This document shows positions 55,544-64,000 of a stretch of 64,000 nt of DNA, piece after piece. Position 1 is the first letter of the stretch. The number at the start of each line of letters is the position of its first letter. The stretch is from CSBr16-58 sp051859825 (GTDB lineage Bacteria > Bacteroidota > Bacteroidia > Flavobacteriales > Schleiferiaceae). The notes below the pieces were generated by a model. That model did no database searches. It was not told the DNA's origin and worked only from the letters and a program-made list of their open reading frames with translations. Position numbers and translations under genes: made by a program. Location of the stretch: the NCBI GenBank assembly GCA_051859825.1, contig JBHYFA010000003.1:1-64000 (forward strand), in the 5' to 3' direction.

Positions 55544-56797
55544 ATGAATCAGCGCGGAGGCATTCAGATAGATTGGATAACCATTTTTATGTACTTCCTT
55601 TTGGTAGGCATTGGATGGTTGAATATCTATGCCGCCACCTATTCTGAAGATTACTCTGGTTTTTTTGATTTGAACCAAAATCACGGAAGGCAGTTGATAT
55701 TTTTATCTGGAGCTATTGTGATCATTTTGGTTATTTTATTTTTGGATATCAGGCTGTTACATATTTTTCCATGGCCCATATTTATTGCTTCTATGCTTTC
55801 GCTGGTTGCGGTATTGCTTTTTGGTCAAAAAATTTCTGGTGCGCGTTCGTGGTTTGTTGTTGGACCTATTGGTATTCAGCCCGGGGAGTTTGCAAAGGTG
55901 GCAGCGGCCTTGGTATTGGCCGATTACATGGGTAAACTGGAGTTTAATTGGTCGAAACTGAAACATCGAGCAACGGCCATTCTTTTGGTCGCACTACCAG
56001 CGCTCTTGATATTGCCTCAGCCGGATTTGGGCTCGGCCATCGTATTTACTTCGTTTATTTTCGTCTTTCATAGGGAAGGCTTGTCGGCGGGATGGATTTT
56101 TTTAGGGCTAGCGATAGGAATTATTTTTACCCTTACTCTCATCGTAAACCCTGTTTATCTGAGCTTAACTTTTGTGGGGGTGGCGGCTATCATTTTGTTT
56201 TTTCAGCGTAAGGTTAAAAATAGATGGATTAGTATAGTGGGGGTTTTGGTGGTGGTTTTAGGGGTGATTCAAAGTGTTGATTATACGTTTAATAATCTAT
56301 TGGAAGATCGGCATCGAAACCGCATCAACATTCTTCTTGGCATAGAACAGGATTATCAAGGTGTGGGCTACAATACGCATCAGGCGCAAATTGCGATTGG
56401 CTCCGGAGGACTTACAGGAAAAGGGTTTCTTCAGGGTACGCAGACCAAGTATAATTTCGTTCCTGAGCAGCACACCGATTTCATTTTTTGTACGATAGGT
56501 GAGGAGTGGGGCTTGTTGGGAAGTGTATTTGTGATTCTTTTATTTTCCGTTTTTTTGGTGCGATTGATTTTTTTGGCGGAGCGACAAAAAGTGGCTATGT
56601 ATCGTATTTACGGCTATGCTTTAGTGTCTGTTTTATTCTTTCATTACGTCATAAATATTGCCATGGCGATTGGCTTATTTCCGGTGGTGGGGATACCCCT
56701 GCCATTTGTTAGTTATGGAGGTTCATCTTTGTGGGCGTTTAGCTTAATGTTGTTTATATTTGTCAAGATGGACGCACACCGAAGGGATGTGTGGTGA
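55544..56797 (+). CDS. rodA: rod shape-determining SEDS glycosyltransferase
   Basis: A 417-aa polytopic SEDS protein that polymerises lipid II into glycan strands, acting with PBP2. It has about ten helices. Signatures are KISGARSWFVVGPIGIQPGEFAKVA, LPQPDLGSA (containing the catalytic Asp region), GYNTHQAQIAIGSGGLTGKG, PEQHTDFIFCTIGEEWGLLG and the C-terminal GIPLPFVSYGGSSL. The length fits the longer Bacteroidota form. It is followed at 14 nt by a sensor kinase on the same strand. Confidence 0.95.
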   Translation: MNQRGGIQIDWITIFMYFLLVGIGWLNIYAATYSEDYSGFFDLNQNHGRQLIFLSGAIVIILVILFLDIRLLHIFPWPIFIASMLSLVAVLLFGQKISGARSWFVVGPIGIQPGEFAKVAAALVLADYMGKLEFNWSKLKHRATAILLVALPALLILPQPDLGSAIVFTSFIFVFHREGLSAGWIFLGLAIGIIFTLTLIVNPVYLSLTFVGVAAIILFFQRKVKNRWISIVGVLVVVLGVIQSVDYTFNNLLEDRHRNRINILLGIEQDYQGVGYNTHQAQIAIGSGGLTGKGFLQGTQTKYNFVPEQHTDFIFCTIGEEWGLLGSVFVILLFSVFLVRLIFLAERQKVAMYRIYGYALVSVLFFHYVINIAMAIGLFPVVGIPLPFVSYGGSSLWAFSLMLFIFVKMDAHRRDVW

Positions 56798-56811
56798 TTT
56801 ATTAAATTATC

Positions 56812-59766
56812 ATGAACAAATATTTTTTTTCATTTATTCTTCTGAGCTTCATTATTGGGCAAAGTGTTAATGCTCAATATGTAACGAAGATATATAATGA
56901 TGAAAATGGCCTTCCGCAAAATAGTGTGAAGTCTATAGTTCAGAGTTCGTCAGGTTTTATTTGGTTAGCTACGGAGAATGGTTTAGCACGTTATGATGGT
57001 AGAAATTTCGTGACATTTTATGCTGGTGATTATGGTTATAGCTCAAATAGGTTTTTTTATTTATCTTCTGAAGATGGTGGAGAGAGTATTTATGGGTTAA
57101 CGAATCAACGAGAATTTATTAGAATAAAGGACAATTTTCCAAGCTTAGACTCCTCTCCGCCTAAATGGTTTGTTTATGAAATAAGTGGCGATAGTAGAAA
57201 TATTTTGGGAATTCCGTCGAGGATATATCCTAATTCCGTTAGTGATAGAACTGAAATAATTTTAAATGATGACCAAGAGTTTTACCATCAAGAAAATGTT
57301 TTTGGAGTCATAGTAGAAGGTAACGATATTCAGTATTCATCTCAATTGAGATTTCAGAAGCTAGGTATGGTTATGTTTGATGAAACTGCTTATGTTATAG
57401 ATGCTAAAGGTGGATATTACAGATGGTCTAAAGATGATTATTTAATTAAGGACTCCATTAATCAGTTTTCATCATTAAGCAATCCACGGTTGATATGGAA
57501 TCGAGCGGCAAGGCAGGCTTTTATTGTTGATGCAAATAATGTTTGGCTTTTACGACCTGAATCTAGTGGAAAACTGCGAAAGGTTATTCTGGTAGAAAAT
57601 TACGCGTTTAACGGTTTTGTTACTCATACATGTTTTTGGGAGGAAGAAAGTCAGACTTTGTTTTTAGGTAGCTTAAGCAAAGGAATGATGTCCATAAAGA
57701 GAAGCCCTTTTGAGCTTATTTTGAGTAACGTAGAAATGCACGATGAGACTTATTATGAACTTGTAAGCCTTGATAATCGAAACTTCTATTCATCCAATGG
57801 CTTTTATTTTAATATAGACAAAGGGACAGTTAAATTTGGAAGAAACAATAGAAATTTTCGACCTATTGTAGCAAATAAGGACTCAACTTTTATTGTGCGC
57901 TCTTTCTTGAAGGATGTTATTGTAACCAGTTGTGAAAGTGGTGACTGTGTTGATAATCGTAAGTTTAGTTTTGATTACACTATTTCGGCTTATTTCATTG
58001 AGGGCGACACTTTGTTTGTTTCCACTTTTAATGATAGTGTTAAGTCGCAATTGTACAAAGGTAGTGTAGTTGATTTTCAGTTTGAACTCATAGGAGAACA
58101 TCATCAAAAAGCACTTAGTTTTTTTCGAAAGCGAGATGGGCAATTGCTATTAGGCACATCCTCAGGATTGCTTTTATTTGATGAAGAGAATAATACGTTT
58201 TCCAAGTTTTCAGACCTTGTTTCAGGAGAGGTAAGAAGTATTCAAGAATTGGATTCGGGTTACTTGTGGGTAGCCACGTATGGTAAAGGTGTTTTTGTTA
58301 TTGATAGAAATGATATAGTTAAAAGGTTACCATTAGACAGAAAAAAATATCTGAATTTTTCGCATTATTTTATTCAGGATAATAATGGCTTTGTGTGGAT
58401 ACCAACCAACCGAGGATTATTTCAGTACAATAAAGATGATGTTTACAGATATCTAAGACGAAACACGGAGCCTCTATTTGCAAATTACTACGATGTAAAT
58501 TCGGGTTTGTTTACCAATGAGTTTAATGGTGGCTGTCAAGTTTGCGGACTCCGGCTTTCTAATGGGAAAGTTTATCTTCCTTCTATGTCGGGCATAACCT
58601 CCTTTGTTCCAGAAGAGATTCATTTTGCCCTACCTTCAAAGAATCTCCAGATATCAGATATTAGGATTGATGATCAGGAGGTGTTTTTTGAAAATGAGCT
58701 ACGTGTACCAAGAGGGTTTAGAAGTTTGAGTTTTCAGGTGCTTTCCCCAGACTTCGGAAATCCATATAATATTAAAATTGAGAGCAGGATTACTGATAGA
58801 GAAGATCGAGAATGGACACCCGTTCCTGATAATGGAAAGATTGTTATGTACTCTCTTCCTCCAGGAAAATATGACTTTGTAGTGCGGAAGCAGGTAGGTT
58901 TTGGTAGAGAAATCATATATCAAAGCTTTACAATAAATGTTCCTGAGTCCTTAACAGCTACTTGGTGGTTTTTTGTTATTATTTTGGGAGTGTTGTTGAT
59001 TTTAGCGTTGGTATTTATTCGTGCTCGGACTGTTTGGTTTAATAATTACCGAAGGGCAGTTGATAAAGGTGTTCAAGAACGCACCAAGCAAATTCACAAC
59101 CTTACGGCTGATTTTAAATCGGTAATCTCACAACAGAAAAGGGTTAATACAAATAAGAATAGAGTAATTGCTGTTTTGGCACACGATATTCGATCTCCAT
59201 TAAGGTATTTGGGCTTTATGATTAGAGAACTTAGTGAAAAACTGCCGGCAGCGAGTAAATCAGATAAGGAAGATTTTAAGGCGGCACAAGAGACATGTGA
59301 AAAGCTTTATGATTATGTAACGGAAATATTGAAGGATCAAAAATTAGAGTCAGAAACGGGAGGTGTACCTATTGATGAGTTGGATATTCGTGAACTCATT
59401 GAACAGAAAATTGCTATTTTTAAAAGCGTTGCTCGCTTGAAAAACATAAACCTTGTATATGAAATTGATGCGAATACCCAACTTTATGGCAATAGCAACT
59501 TGCTCTCAATCATCATCCATAACTTAATTGATAACGCATTGAAATATTCTAATAAGGGCACGGTAAGAGTCACCTTTGAAGAAAAAGACGGATACAATGT
59601 TTTGAAAGTATCGGATGAAGGCAAAGGTTTTGATGTAGAAAAAGCCCAAAACCAAAAAGGTGGTCTTGGGCTTGAAATGGTACGAGAACTCGCCACACTT
59701 TTAGGTGGTAATCTCAAAATAGAGAGTTCAACAAGAGGAACAACCGTTTCGCTATCTTTTCGTTAG
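56812..59766 (+). CDS. two-component-propeller sensor histidine kinase
   Basis: A 984-aa membrane sensor. The signal peptide (MNKYFFSFILLSFIIGQSVNAQ) is followed by a periplasmic beta-propeller of Reg_prop type (GLPQNSVKSIVQSSSGFIWLATENGLARYDG; later FVWIPTNRGLFQYN) and a Y_Y_Y-like domain (~620-710). A helix at ~717-740 (TWWFFVIILGVLLILALVF) leads to the kinase: H-box AVLAHDIRSPLRYL, N-box IIHNLIDNALKYSN, G1 VSDEGKGFD and G2 GGLGLEMVREL. There is no receiver or AraC domain, so it is not a hybrid. The facing LuxR-type regulator (59763-60398) is a plausible partner. The kinase gene is AT-rich relative to the mre genes but sits 14 nt behind rodA. Confidence 0.9.
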   Translation: MNKYFFSFILLSFIIGQSVNAQYVTKIYNDENGLPQNSVKSIVQSSSGFIWLATENGLARYDGRNFVTFYAGDYGYSSNRFFYLSSEDGGESIYGLTNQREFIRIKDNFPSLDSSPPKWFVYEISGDSRNILGIPSRIYPNSVSDRTEIILNDDQEFYHQENVFGVIVEGNDIQYSSQLRFQKLGMVMFDETAYVIDAKGGYYRWSKDDYLIKDSINQFSSLSNPRLIWNRAARQAFIVDANNVWLLRPESSGKLRKVILVENYAFNGFVTHTCFWEEESQTLFLGSLSKGMMSIKRSPFELILSNVEMHDETYYELVSLDNRNFYSSNGFYFNIDKGTVKFGRNNRNFRPIVANKDSTFIVRSFLKDVIVTSCESGDCVDNRKFSFDYTISAYFIEGDTLFVSTFNDSVKSQLYKGSVVDFQFELIGEHHQKALSFFRKRDGQLLLGTSSGLLLFDEENNTFSKFSDLVSGEVRSIQELDSGYLWVATYGKGVFVIDRNDIVKRLPLDRKKYLNFSHYFIQDNNGFVWIPTNRGLFQYNKDDVYRYLRRNTEPLFANYYDVNSGLFTNEFNGGCQVCGLRLSNGKVYLPSMSGITSFVPEEIHFALPSKNLQISDIRIDDQEVFFENELRVPRGFRSLSFQVLSPDFGNPYNIKIESRITDREDREWTPVPDNGKIVMYSLPPGKYDFVVRKQVGFGREIIYQSFTINVPESLTATWWFFVIILGVLLILALVFIRARTVWFNNYRRAVDKGVQERTKQIHNLTADFKSVISQQKRVNTNKNRVIAVLAHDIRSPLRYLGFMIRELSEKLPAASKSDKEDFKAAQETCEKLYDYVTEILKDQKLESETGGVPIDELDIRELIEQKIAIFKSVARLKNINLVYEIDANTQLYGNSNLLSIIIHNLIDNALKYSNKGTVRVTFEEKDGYNVLKVSDEGKGFDVEKAQNQKGGLGLEMVRELATLLGGNLKIESSTRGTTVSLSFR

Positions 59767-60398
59767 CGAACGTCAAACTTTTGGAATACTTCAAACATCT
59801 CAGCGATATTATCAACAGAGAGCTTTCTGAAAATTCGCTTTTTGTAAGTAGAAATGGTTGAAGGTTGTAAACCCGTCTCATTTTTGATTTCTAAATTTCC
59901 TTTTCCCGAAGCTAAGAGACGTCCAACTTCAAGCTCTCTACGAGACAACATCCCCAAAGGGTTGATGGTCTTTTTTCTCCCCTTCTCCTTAATTCTCCTT
60001 TGCATATCATCACTTATAAAAAGCTTTCCACGTATGGTAGTCTCGATTGCATGAAGGATTTCATCTTCAGAACTGAGCTTGTTAATATACCCTAAAGCCC
60101 CGGCTCGTAAAAATGGCTCAGCATACACTTCCTCATCATAACTGGTGAAAACTAAAACTCTAACTTTTGGCAGTATTTGAACAATTTCTCGTACCATGTC
60201 ACTTCTATTGCCGCCGGGAAGATTAATATCCAGTACAATGAAATCAATCGGGGTATTCCTGCATACCTCAAGTGCGGCATCAAATGTTTCTGCTTCGAAA
60301 ATTTCCAGAGGCATCTCCAAACGCTGTAATAATAATCTAGCTCCTCTTCTTACTACACTGTGATCATCAGTAATTAGAACTTTGATAGCTTTTTCCAT
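59763..60398 (-). CDS. NarL/FixJ-family response regulator
   Basis: A 211-aa regulator. The receiver domain (~1-120) has acidic residues in ITDDHS, the phospho-acceptor Asp in DFIVLDINLPGG, a Thr/Ser switch in LVFTSYD and Lys in YINKLSS. The LuxR-type helix-turn-helix (~145-205) is LSRRELEVGRLLASGKGNLEI followed by PSTISTYKKRIFRKL. It converges with the sensor kinase, overlapping by 4 bp at the stops, and is likely its partner. A TATATTTG -7-like box lies ~54 nt upstream of the ATG (60452-60459). Confidence 0.92.
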   Translation of the reverse strand: MEKAIKVLITDDHSVVRRGARLLLQRLEMPLEIFEAETFDAALEVCRNTPIDFIVLDINLPGGNRSDMVREIVQILPKVRVLVFTSYDEEVYAEPFLRAGALGYINKLSSEDEILHAIETTIRGKLFISDDMQRRIKEKGRKKTINPLGMLSRRELEVGRLLASGKGNLEIKNETGLQPSTISTYKKRIFRKLSVDNIAEMFEVFQKFDVR

Positions 60399-60451
60399 AA
60401 TAATAGTGCAATTGATATAGTTAATTTGTGCAAAATGAATTTTGAACGTTG

Positions 60452-60459
60452 CAAATATA
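60452..60459 (-). promoter_or_regulatory. possible -7 element of the response regulator gene
   Basis: TATATTTG on the minus strand matches TAnnTTTG. The nearest TTTG upstream is only 13 nt away, shorter than the usual 19-21 nt spacer, so the promoter call is weak. Confidence 0.3.
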
Positions 60460-60572
60460 TGTAACTTGAGGTCAAATAATTTGCATATTCATACAATAAA
60501 AATTGTTTTACGAAAATCAAAATCTATTGAATGGGTCTTATTTTTCATTTTTCGTGCCATTAATTTGATCTC

Positions 60573-60640
60573 GTCTATAAAGTCAATGTCGCTAGGAAAG
60601 AAAGTTCGAGAGCATAACGCCGTCATCGGACTTTATAGAC
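60573..60640. repeat. dispersed hairpin repeat, copy 3
   Basis: Perfect 12-bp arms GTCTATAAAGTC (60573-60584) and GACTTTATAGAC (60629-60640) enclose 44 nt. The right part shares a 29-bp core with copy 2. It lies 10 nt from the end of the patatin gene, again directly behind a stop codon. Confidence 0.7.
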
Positions 60641-60649
60641 AGACATTTA

Positions 60650-62812
60650 TTAAAACCAAAAACCGAGTGTGAGATAAGTAAATACCCTGCTGTGATTGCT
60701 TGAACCCATTACCGTAAACTCAATGGGGCCTAGAGGACTAGACACTCCATAAGAAAGGCCATAGCCATCCAACCATGTTCCGTCGTCAAACAAATTTCCA
60801 AAACTAGCCTCCATGCGCCCCCAATTTCCCCGTGCCGAAATAAATTGGTTTTTCCCAATTTCGTAGTACAGGTTAACTCCAACGGTAGCTGCATTTCGCC
60901 CAACTAGTTCCATAAATCGATACCCAAGGAAGGAATAGGTGTAGTTGATGTAATTCTCTCCCACACCTCCTAAAAATATGTTGTAAGGAAAGGCCGCGTC
61001 AGGGCCAATGGTAAATGCTCCCTGCGACCAATACTCCAAGCCCCATTTTGAATTAAAACTCATTGCCTGGGAAAATCGAGTGGATAGGATAGAGGTGGGT
61101 ATGTAGAATTCATCGAAGTTGTCTCTTTCGGCAATGATGCGGTACATCCCGTTTATTCGAATCCCCTTTTTGGGTTTGAACTCCCTATCGTAGGTGTCTA
61201 AATCAATGTAGCCATAGTAGTTGATAAAGGAGTTTCTTTGCCCCTCCACCGGCAATACGTTGATGGATTCGCTTAAGAAAAAACGCTCCAATTGAATCCC
61301 TCCGCCTATCGCAAAAACCTCTTTTAAGGTGCTTTGAACAAAAAAGTCAAACGATTCATCACGGAAACGAAACTGTTCTAGTGCTCGCCCGGTTTCATAA
61401 ATCATCGGCCTAAAACGGTGGGAACGAAAACGAACTCCAACGCTAGGTATGGCTCCTAAGTGCGTGCTATACTCAATCCAGGTTCGAGGATTTTCACTCA
61501 CAACTAAATCAATATTGAAATGGGCATTGGAAAAGAACAAATCCCGACGTTCGTAATTCAACAAAACCCCCGCGCCAAAATCATCATCATACCGAATGGA
61601 TGCACCAATGCGATTGAGTATGGTGTCGCTATCGGCTTGTAAATAAAGCTTGTACGTGTTAGCGGTGTCCGGAACAATGTTATAACGAATCTGGCTATAG
61701 CGCAATGAACCCATCCATTCATCTATTTTTCGATTGAGCTTTTGGGTGTTTAAAGTCTCATTTTTTTGCAAGCCTAATTCCCTAAAATAGAATTTGTAAC
61801 TCTTGGCTAAATTGCCCTTTATTTGAAAATCAGAAACTCGAAAGTCCTTTACCGGTAATGGAAGTGCCACGATACTGTCACGAACTTTTTGGCGCTGGGC
61901 AATTTCGCGAAAAACCTTGCGGTGCATCTCCCCATATTGATAACCAATACTCAGTAATTCTTGGAATTTTTGAAAGTCAAACAATCCTACCTTCTCTAAA
62001 TCCAAACGAATGAGGATATCCACTAAGCTATCACTCGTTAAGTTGCTGAAATAGTTATTGAGCGTAGAAATCTGCTCTAAAATGCGGAAGGCATTGGTGA
62101 GTTCATCCTTGGTGTAAGATGGGTTTTGCACATCTACACCAATGAGGATGTCCACATCTTTCTTCCGCATATAGTCAACAGGGAAATTATCCATCACCCC
62201 GCCATCAACGTACAAGTTGCCATCGATTTCAATGGGAAAAAATATGGAAGGAAAAGCCGAACTGGCGCGTAAGGCCAAACTTAAATCGCCACTTTCAAAC
62301 ACCTTGGGTTTGCCATTCTCTAAATTGGTAGCTACACAATAAAAAGGAATGGGTAAGGCTGTGAAGTCGGAGATGTTTCCCGCCTGCTGAAAGAGAAAAT
62401 TGAGGTTTTTTAATACGTAATGCCCGGAGTTTAACCCCTGAGGCAACTGAACACGCCAATTGCGAATGTCCAACTTTGTAACGTAACGCTCGCGGCGCTT
62501 CTTATCCGCATACGACAGTCGTTCACGCGGAATTTGGTCGTTTTGTAATCTGTCCCAATCCACCTCGCTGAGCAGCTTGAGAACTTCATCGGAATTATAC
62601 CCCATGGAAAGTAAGCCCCCAATGATGGCGCCCATACTCGTGCCGCCAATGTGGTCAATCTTTACACCCTCTTCTTCCATTACTTTATACACGCCCAACT
62701 GAGCAATGCATCGAGCACCACCACCACTAAACACCAACCCTACCCGCGGATTTTCCTGAGCAGTGCTCTGGAGAAAAAAAAGAAGTCCTAGACTGAGTAG
62801 AAGTTGTCGCAT
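60650..62812 (-). CDS. patatin-like phospholipase with C-terminal outer-membrane barrel
   Basis: A ~720-aa protein. I start at ATG 62812 (MRQLLLSLGLLFF), giving a signal peptide ending STAQ; an ATG at 62854 lies inside uvrC. The patatin domain (~25-230) has the oxyanion loop SGGGARCIAQLG, the nucleophile GGTSMG and the catalytic Asp in VDGGVMDNFP. A POTRA-like linker (~325-395; VSDFQIKGNLAKSYKFYF) leads to a BamA-like 16-strand barrel ending FTYLTLGFWF. This is the PlpD-like plan (type Vd secretion), in which the barrel may present the lipase at the surface. It starts 14 nt after uvrC on the same strand. Confidence 0.9.
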   Translation of the reverse strand: MRQLLLSLGLLFFLQSTAQENPRVGLVFSGGGARCIAQLGVYKVMEEEGVKIDHIGGTSMGAIIGGLLSMGYNSDEVLKLLSEVDWDRLQNDQIPRERLSYADKKRRERYVTKLDIRNWRVQLPQGLNSGHYVLKNLNFLFQQAGNISDFTALPIPFYCVATNLENGKPKVFESGDLSLALRASSAFPSIFFPIEIDGNLYVDGGVMDNFPVDYMRKKDVDILIGVDVQNPSYTKDELTNAFRILEQISTLNNYFSNLTSDSLVDILIRLDLEKVGLFDFQKFQELLSIGYQYGEMHRKVFREIAQRQKVRDSIVALPLPVKDFRVSDFQIKGNLAKSYKFYFRELGLQKNETLNTQKLNRKIDEWMGSLRYSQIRYNIVPDTANTYKLYLQADSDTILNRIGASIRYDDDFGAGVLLNYERRDLFFSNAHFNIDLVVSENPRTWIEYSTHLGAIPSVGVRFRSHRFRPMIYETGRALEQFRFRDESFDFFVQSTLKEVFAIGGGIQLERFFLSESINVLPVEGQRNSFINYYGYIDLDTYDREFKPKKGIRINGMYRIIAERDNFDEFYIPTSILSTRFSQAMSFNSKWGLEYWSQGAFTIGPDAAFPYNIFLGGVGENYINYTYSFLGYRFMELVGRNAATVGVNLYYEIGKNQFISARGNWGRMEASFGNLFDDGTWLDGYGLSYGVSSPLGPIEFTVMGSSNHSRVFTYLTLGFWF

Positions 62813-62825
62813 GTTCGAGAACGTT

Positions 62826-64000
62826 TCAATTGGGGTTTTCTTGTAAGAAATCAATAATTTTTTTGGCTTTCGACGGCCCCATCAATTGTGTGATTTCATC
62901 ATTGCTCGCACTGCGAACAGCTTTTACAGATCCAAACTTCCGAAGGAGCATTTTCACGCTCTCCGGCCCAATGCCGGGAATGCCTTCCAACGTGCTCTTA
63001 AAGGTGTTTTTGCTTCGCTTATTGCGATGATGGGTTATGCTAAATCGGTGCGCCTCATCCCGCATGTGCTGAATCACTTTTAAGGTTTCCGACTTTTTAT
63101 CCAAATACATGGGAATGGAATCACCGGGATAATAAATTTCTTCTAAGCGCTTGGCAATACCAATGATGGTGATTTTTCCTCGCAAATCTAATTTTTCTAA
63201 AGCCCCCAAAGCGGCATTGAGCTGACCTTTTCCTCCGTCAATCACGATGAGTTGCGGCAAACTCTGCTTTTCCTCTATTAAACGCTTGTACCTGCGGTAA
63301 ACAACCTCGGCCATACTGGCAAAATCGTCGGGCCCGGTGACGGTTTTTATGGTGAAATGCCTGTAATCTTTTTTGGATGGCTTGGCGTTCTTGAATACCA
63401 CGCAGGCCGAAACAGCATTGGTTCCGTGGAAGTTTGAATTATCAAAACACTCCGCGTGTACCGGCTCTTCCGGCAAACGCAAGTCTTCCTTCATCTGATG
63501 CAAAAGTCGCTTGGTGTGCCTTTCGGGGTCAATGGTTTGCATGCTCTTGAGTCGTTCCAAACGGTGGTACTTGGCGTTTTTCAAACTCAACTCTACCAAG
63601 GCTCGCTTATCTCCGCGCTGGGGTACATGAAAACGTACATCGGGTATTTCCATTTCCACCTCATGGGAAAGATATACCTCCGAAATATCCGAATCATATA
63701 AGCGGCGGATTTCGGGAATGGCCAACTCCAAAAGTTGATGCTCTGTTTCGTCGAGCTTGCGCTTGAATTCCATGCTGTGACTCTGAATTACGAGTCCGTC
63801 CACAATTTTCAGATAATTGACATAGCCGTGCGTGGCATCAATAAGTGCGCTATACACTTCAGCATCGCGCAAGTTGGGAATGCTCACGGAAGATTTCGCC
63901 TGATACTTCTCAATCATTTCGAGCTTTTCCTTGGTCTTTTGGGCTTGCTCAAATTCTAAGTTTGCTGCTTGCTCCATCATGATAGACTGCAACTTGCGCT
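62826..64000 (-). CDS. uvrC: excinuclease ABC subunit C, C-terminal part (5' end outside window)
   Basis: The frame is open to the window edge. It encodes the 3' part of UvrC, the dual-incision nuclease of nucleotide excision repair. Seen here are the UVR motif that contacts UvrB (MEQAANLEFEQAQKTKEKL), the RNase H-like 5' nuclease (HAECFDNSNFHGTNAVSACV, LIVIDGGKGQLNAA, RDEAHRFSITHHR) and the helix-hairpin-helix tail (LEGIPGIGPESVKMLLRKFGS). The N-terminal GIY-YIG domain lies beyond the window. The TTG at 63992 is not the true start. Confidence 0.95.
   Translation of the reverse strand, partial: RKLQSIMMEQAANLEFEQAQKTKEKLEMIEKYQAKSSVSIPNLRDAEVYSALIDATHGYVNYLKIVDGLVIQSHSMEFKRKLDETEHQLLELAIPEIRRLYDSDISEVYLSHEVEMEIPDVRFHVPQRGDKRALVELSLKNAKYHRLERLKSMQTIDPERHTKRLLHQMKEDLRLPEEPVHAECFDNSNFHGTNAVSACVVFKNAKPSKKDYRHFTIKTVTGPDDFASMAEVVYRRYKRLIEEKQSLPQLIVIDGGKGQLNAALGALEKLDLRGKITIIGIAKRLEEIYYPGDSIPMYLDKKSETLKVIQHMRDEAHRFSITHHRNKRSKNTFKSTLEGIPGIGPESVKMLLRKFGSVKAVRSASNDEITQLMGPSKAKKIIDFLQENPN

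Noticed and set aside
1..64000. tRNA, rRNA or CRISPR loci
   Set aside because: I looked through the gene-free stretches for cloverleaf ends, rRNA-like segments and regularly spaced repeats and saw none. Short tRNA genes could still be missed by eye.

Overview
The window reads as part of a draft genome from the phylum Bacteroidota, probably a gliding or surface-active member (Flavobacteriales-like; the family cannot be fixed from the sequence). The evidence is several proteins with type IX secretion (T9SS) sorting domains, a PorP/SprF protein beside a giant PKD-repeat protein, a TonB-dependent heme-type receptor, PEGA, FISUMP and SBBP repeat proteins, and promoters of the Bacteroidota form TTG-N20/21-TAnnTTTG instead of E. 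coli -35/-10 boxes. Two runs of N (22819-22918 and 45558-45567) each break a gene, and two neighbouring genes at 15.1-16.2 kb look one base short near their starts, so some breaks are probably sequence or assembly artefacts.

Layout. 0-11 kb: truncated secreted protein, TonB receptor, urocanate hydratase, secreted S8 peptidase, a phosphoglucose/phosphomannose isomerase and LipB. 11.3-14.7 kb: a six-gene arsR-type operon (ArsR, CxxC redox protein, DUF318/ArsP-type permease, ArsF-like lipoprotein, ArsG/CcdA-like permease, FmdE-like lipoprotein), with a palindromic operator centred on the promoter -7 box. 15-18.7 kb: PadR regulator and partner membrane protein with a 15-bp inverted-repeat operator, an outer-membrane barrel, a DoxX-like protein and an FAD oxidoreductase. 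18.8-31.7 kb: giant PKD surface protein (broken by a gap inside near-identical repeats), its PorP/SprF partner and a T9SS cargo protein.

31.9-48.4 kb is the accessory-looking part. It holds an S24/XRE regulator with its operator, a KilA-N gene bracketed by a 118-bp direct repeat of the regulator's 3' end, an AT-rich trio of surface proteins (PEGA, FISUMP, SBBP), an IS3-type transposase scrap, and a type I restriction-modification operon in the order hsdR-hsdS-DUF1016 nuclease-hsdM. That operon has structured non-coding islands on both sides.

48.4-64 kb returns to core genes: a MacB-type ABC permease, then a long co-directional run purH-mreB-mreC-mreD-mrdA-rodA-sensor kinase (gaps of 12 to 24 bp, one 8-bp overlap) for purine synthesis and rod-shape wall growth. 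A LuxR-type response regulator faces the kinase tail to tail. A patatin/outer-membrane-barrel protein and the 3' part of uvrC close the window. A hairpin-forming dispersed repeat occurs three times (10.1, 48.3 and 60.6 kb).
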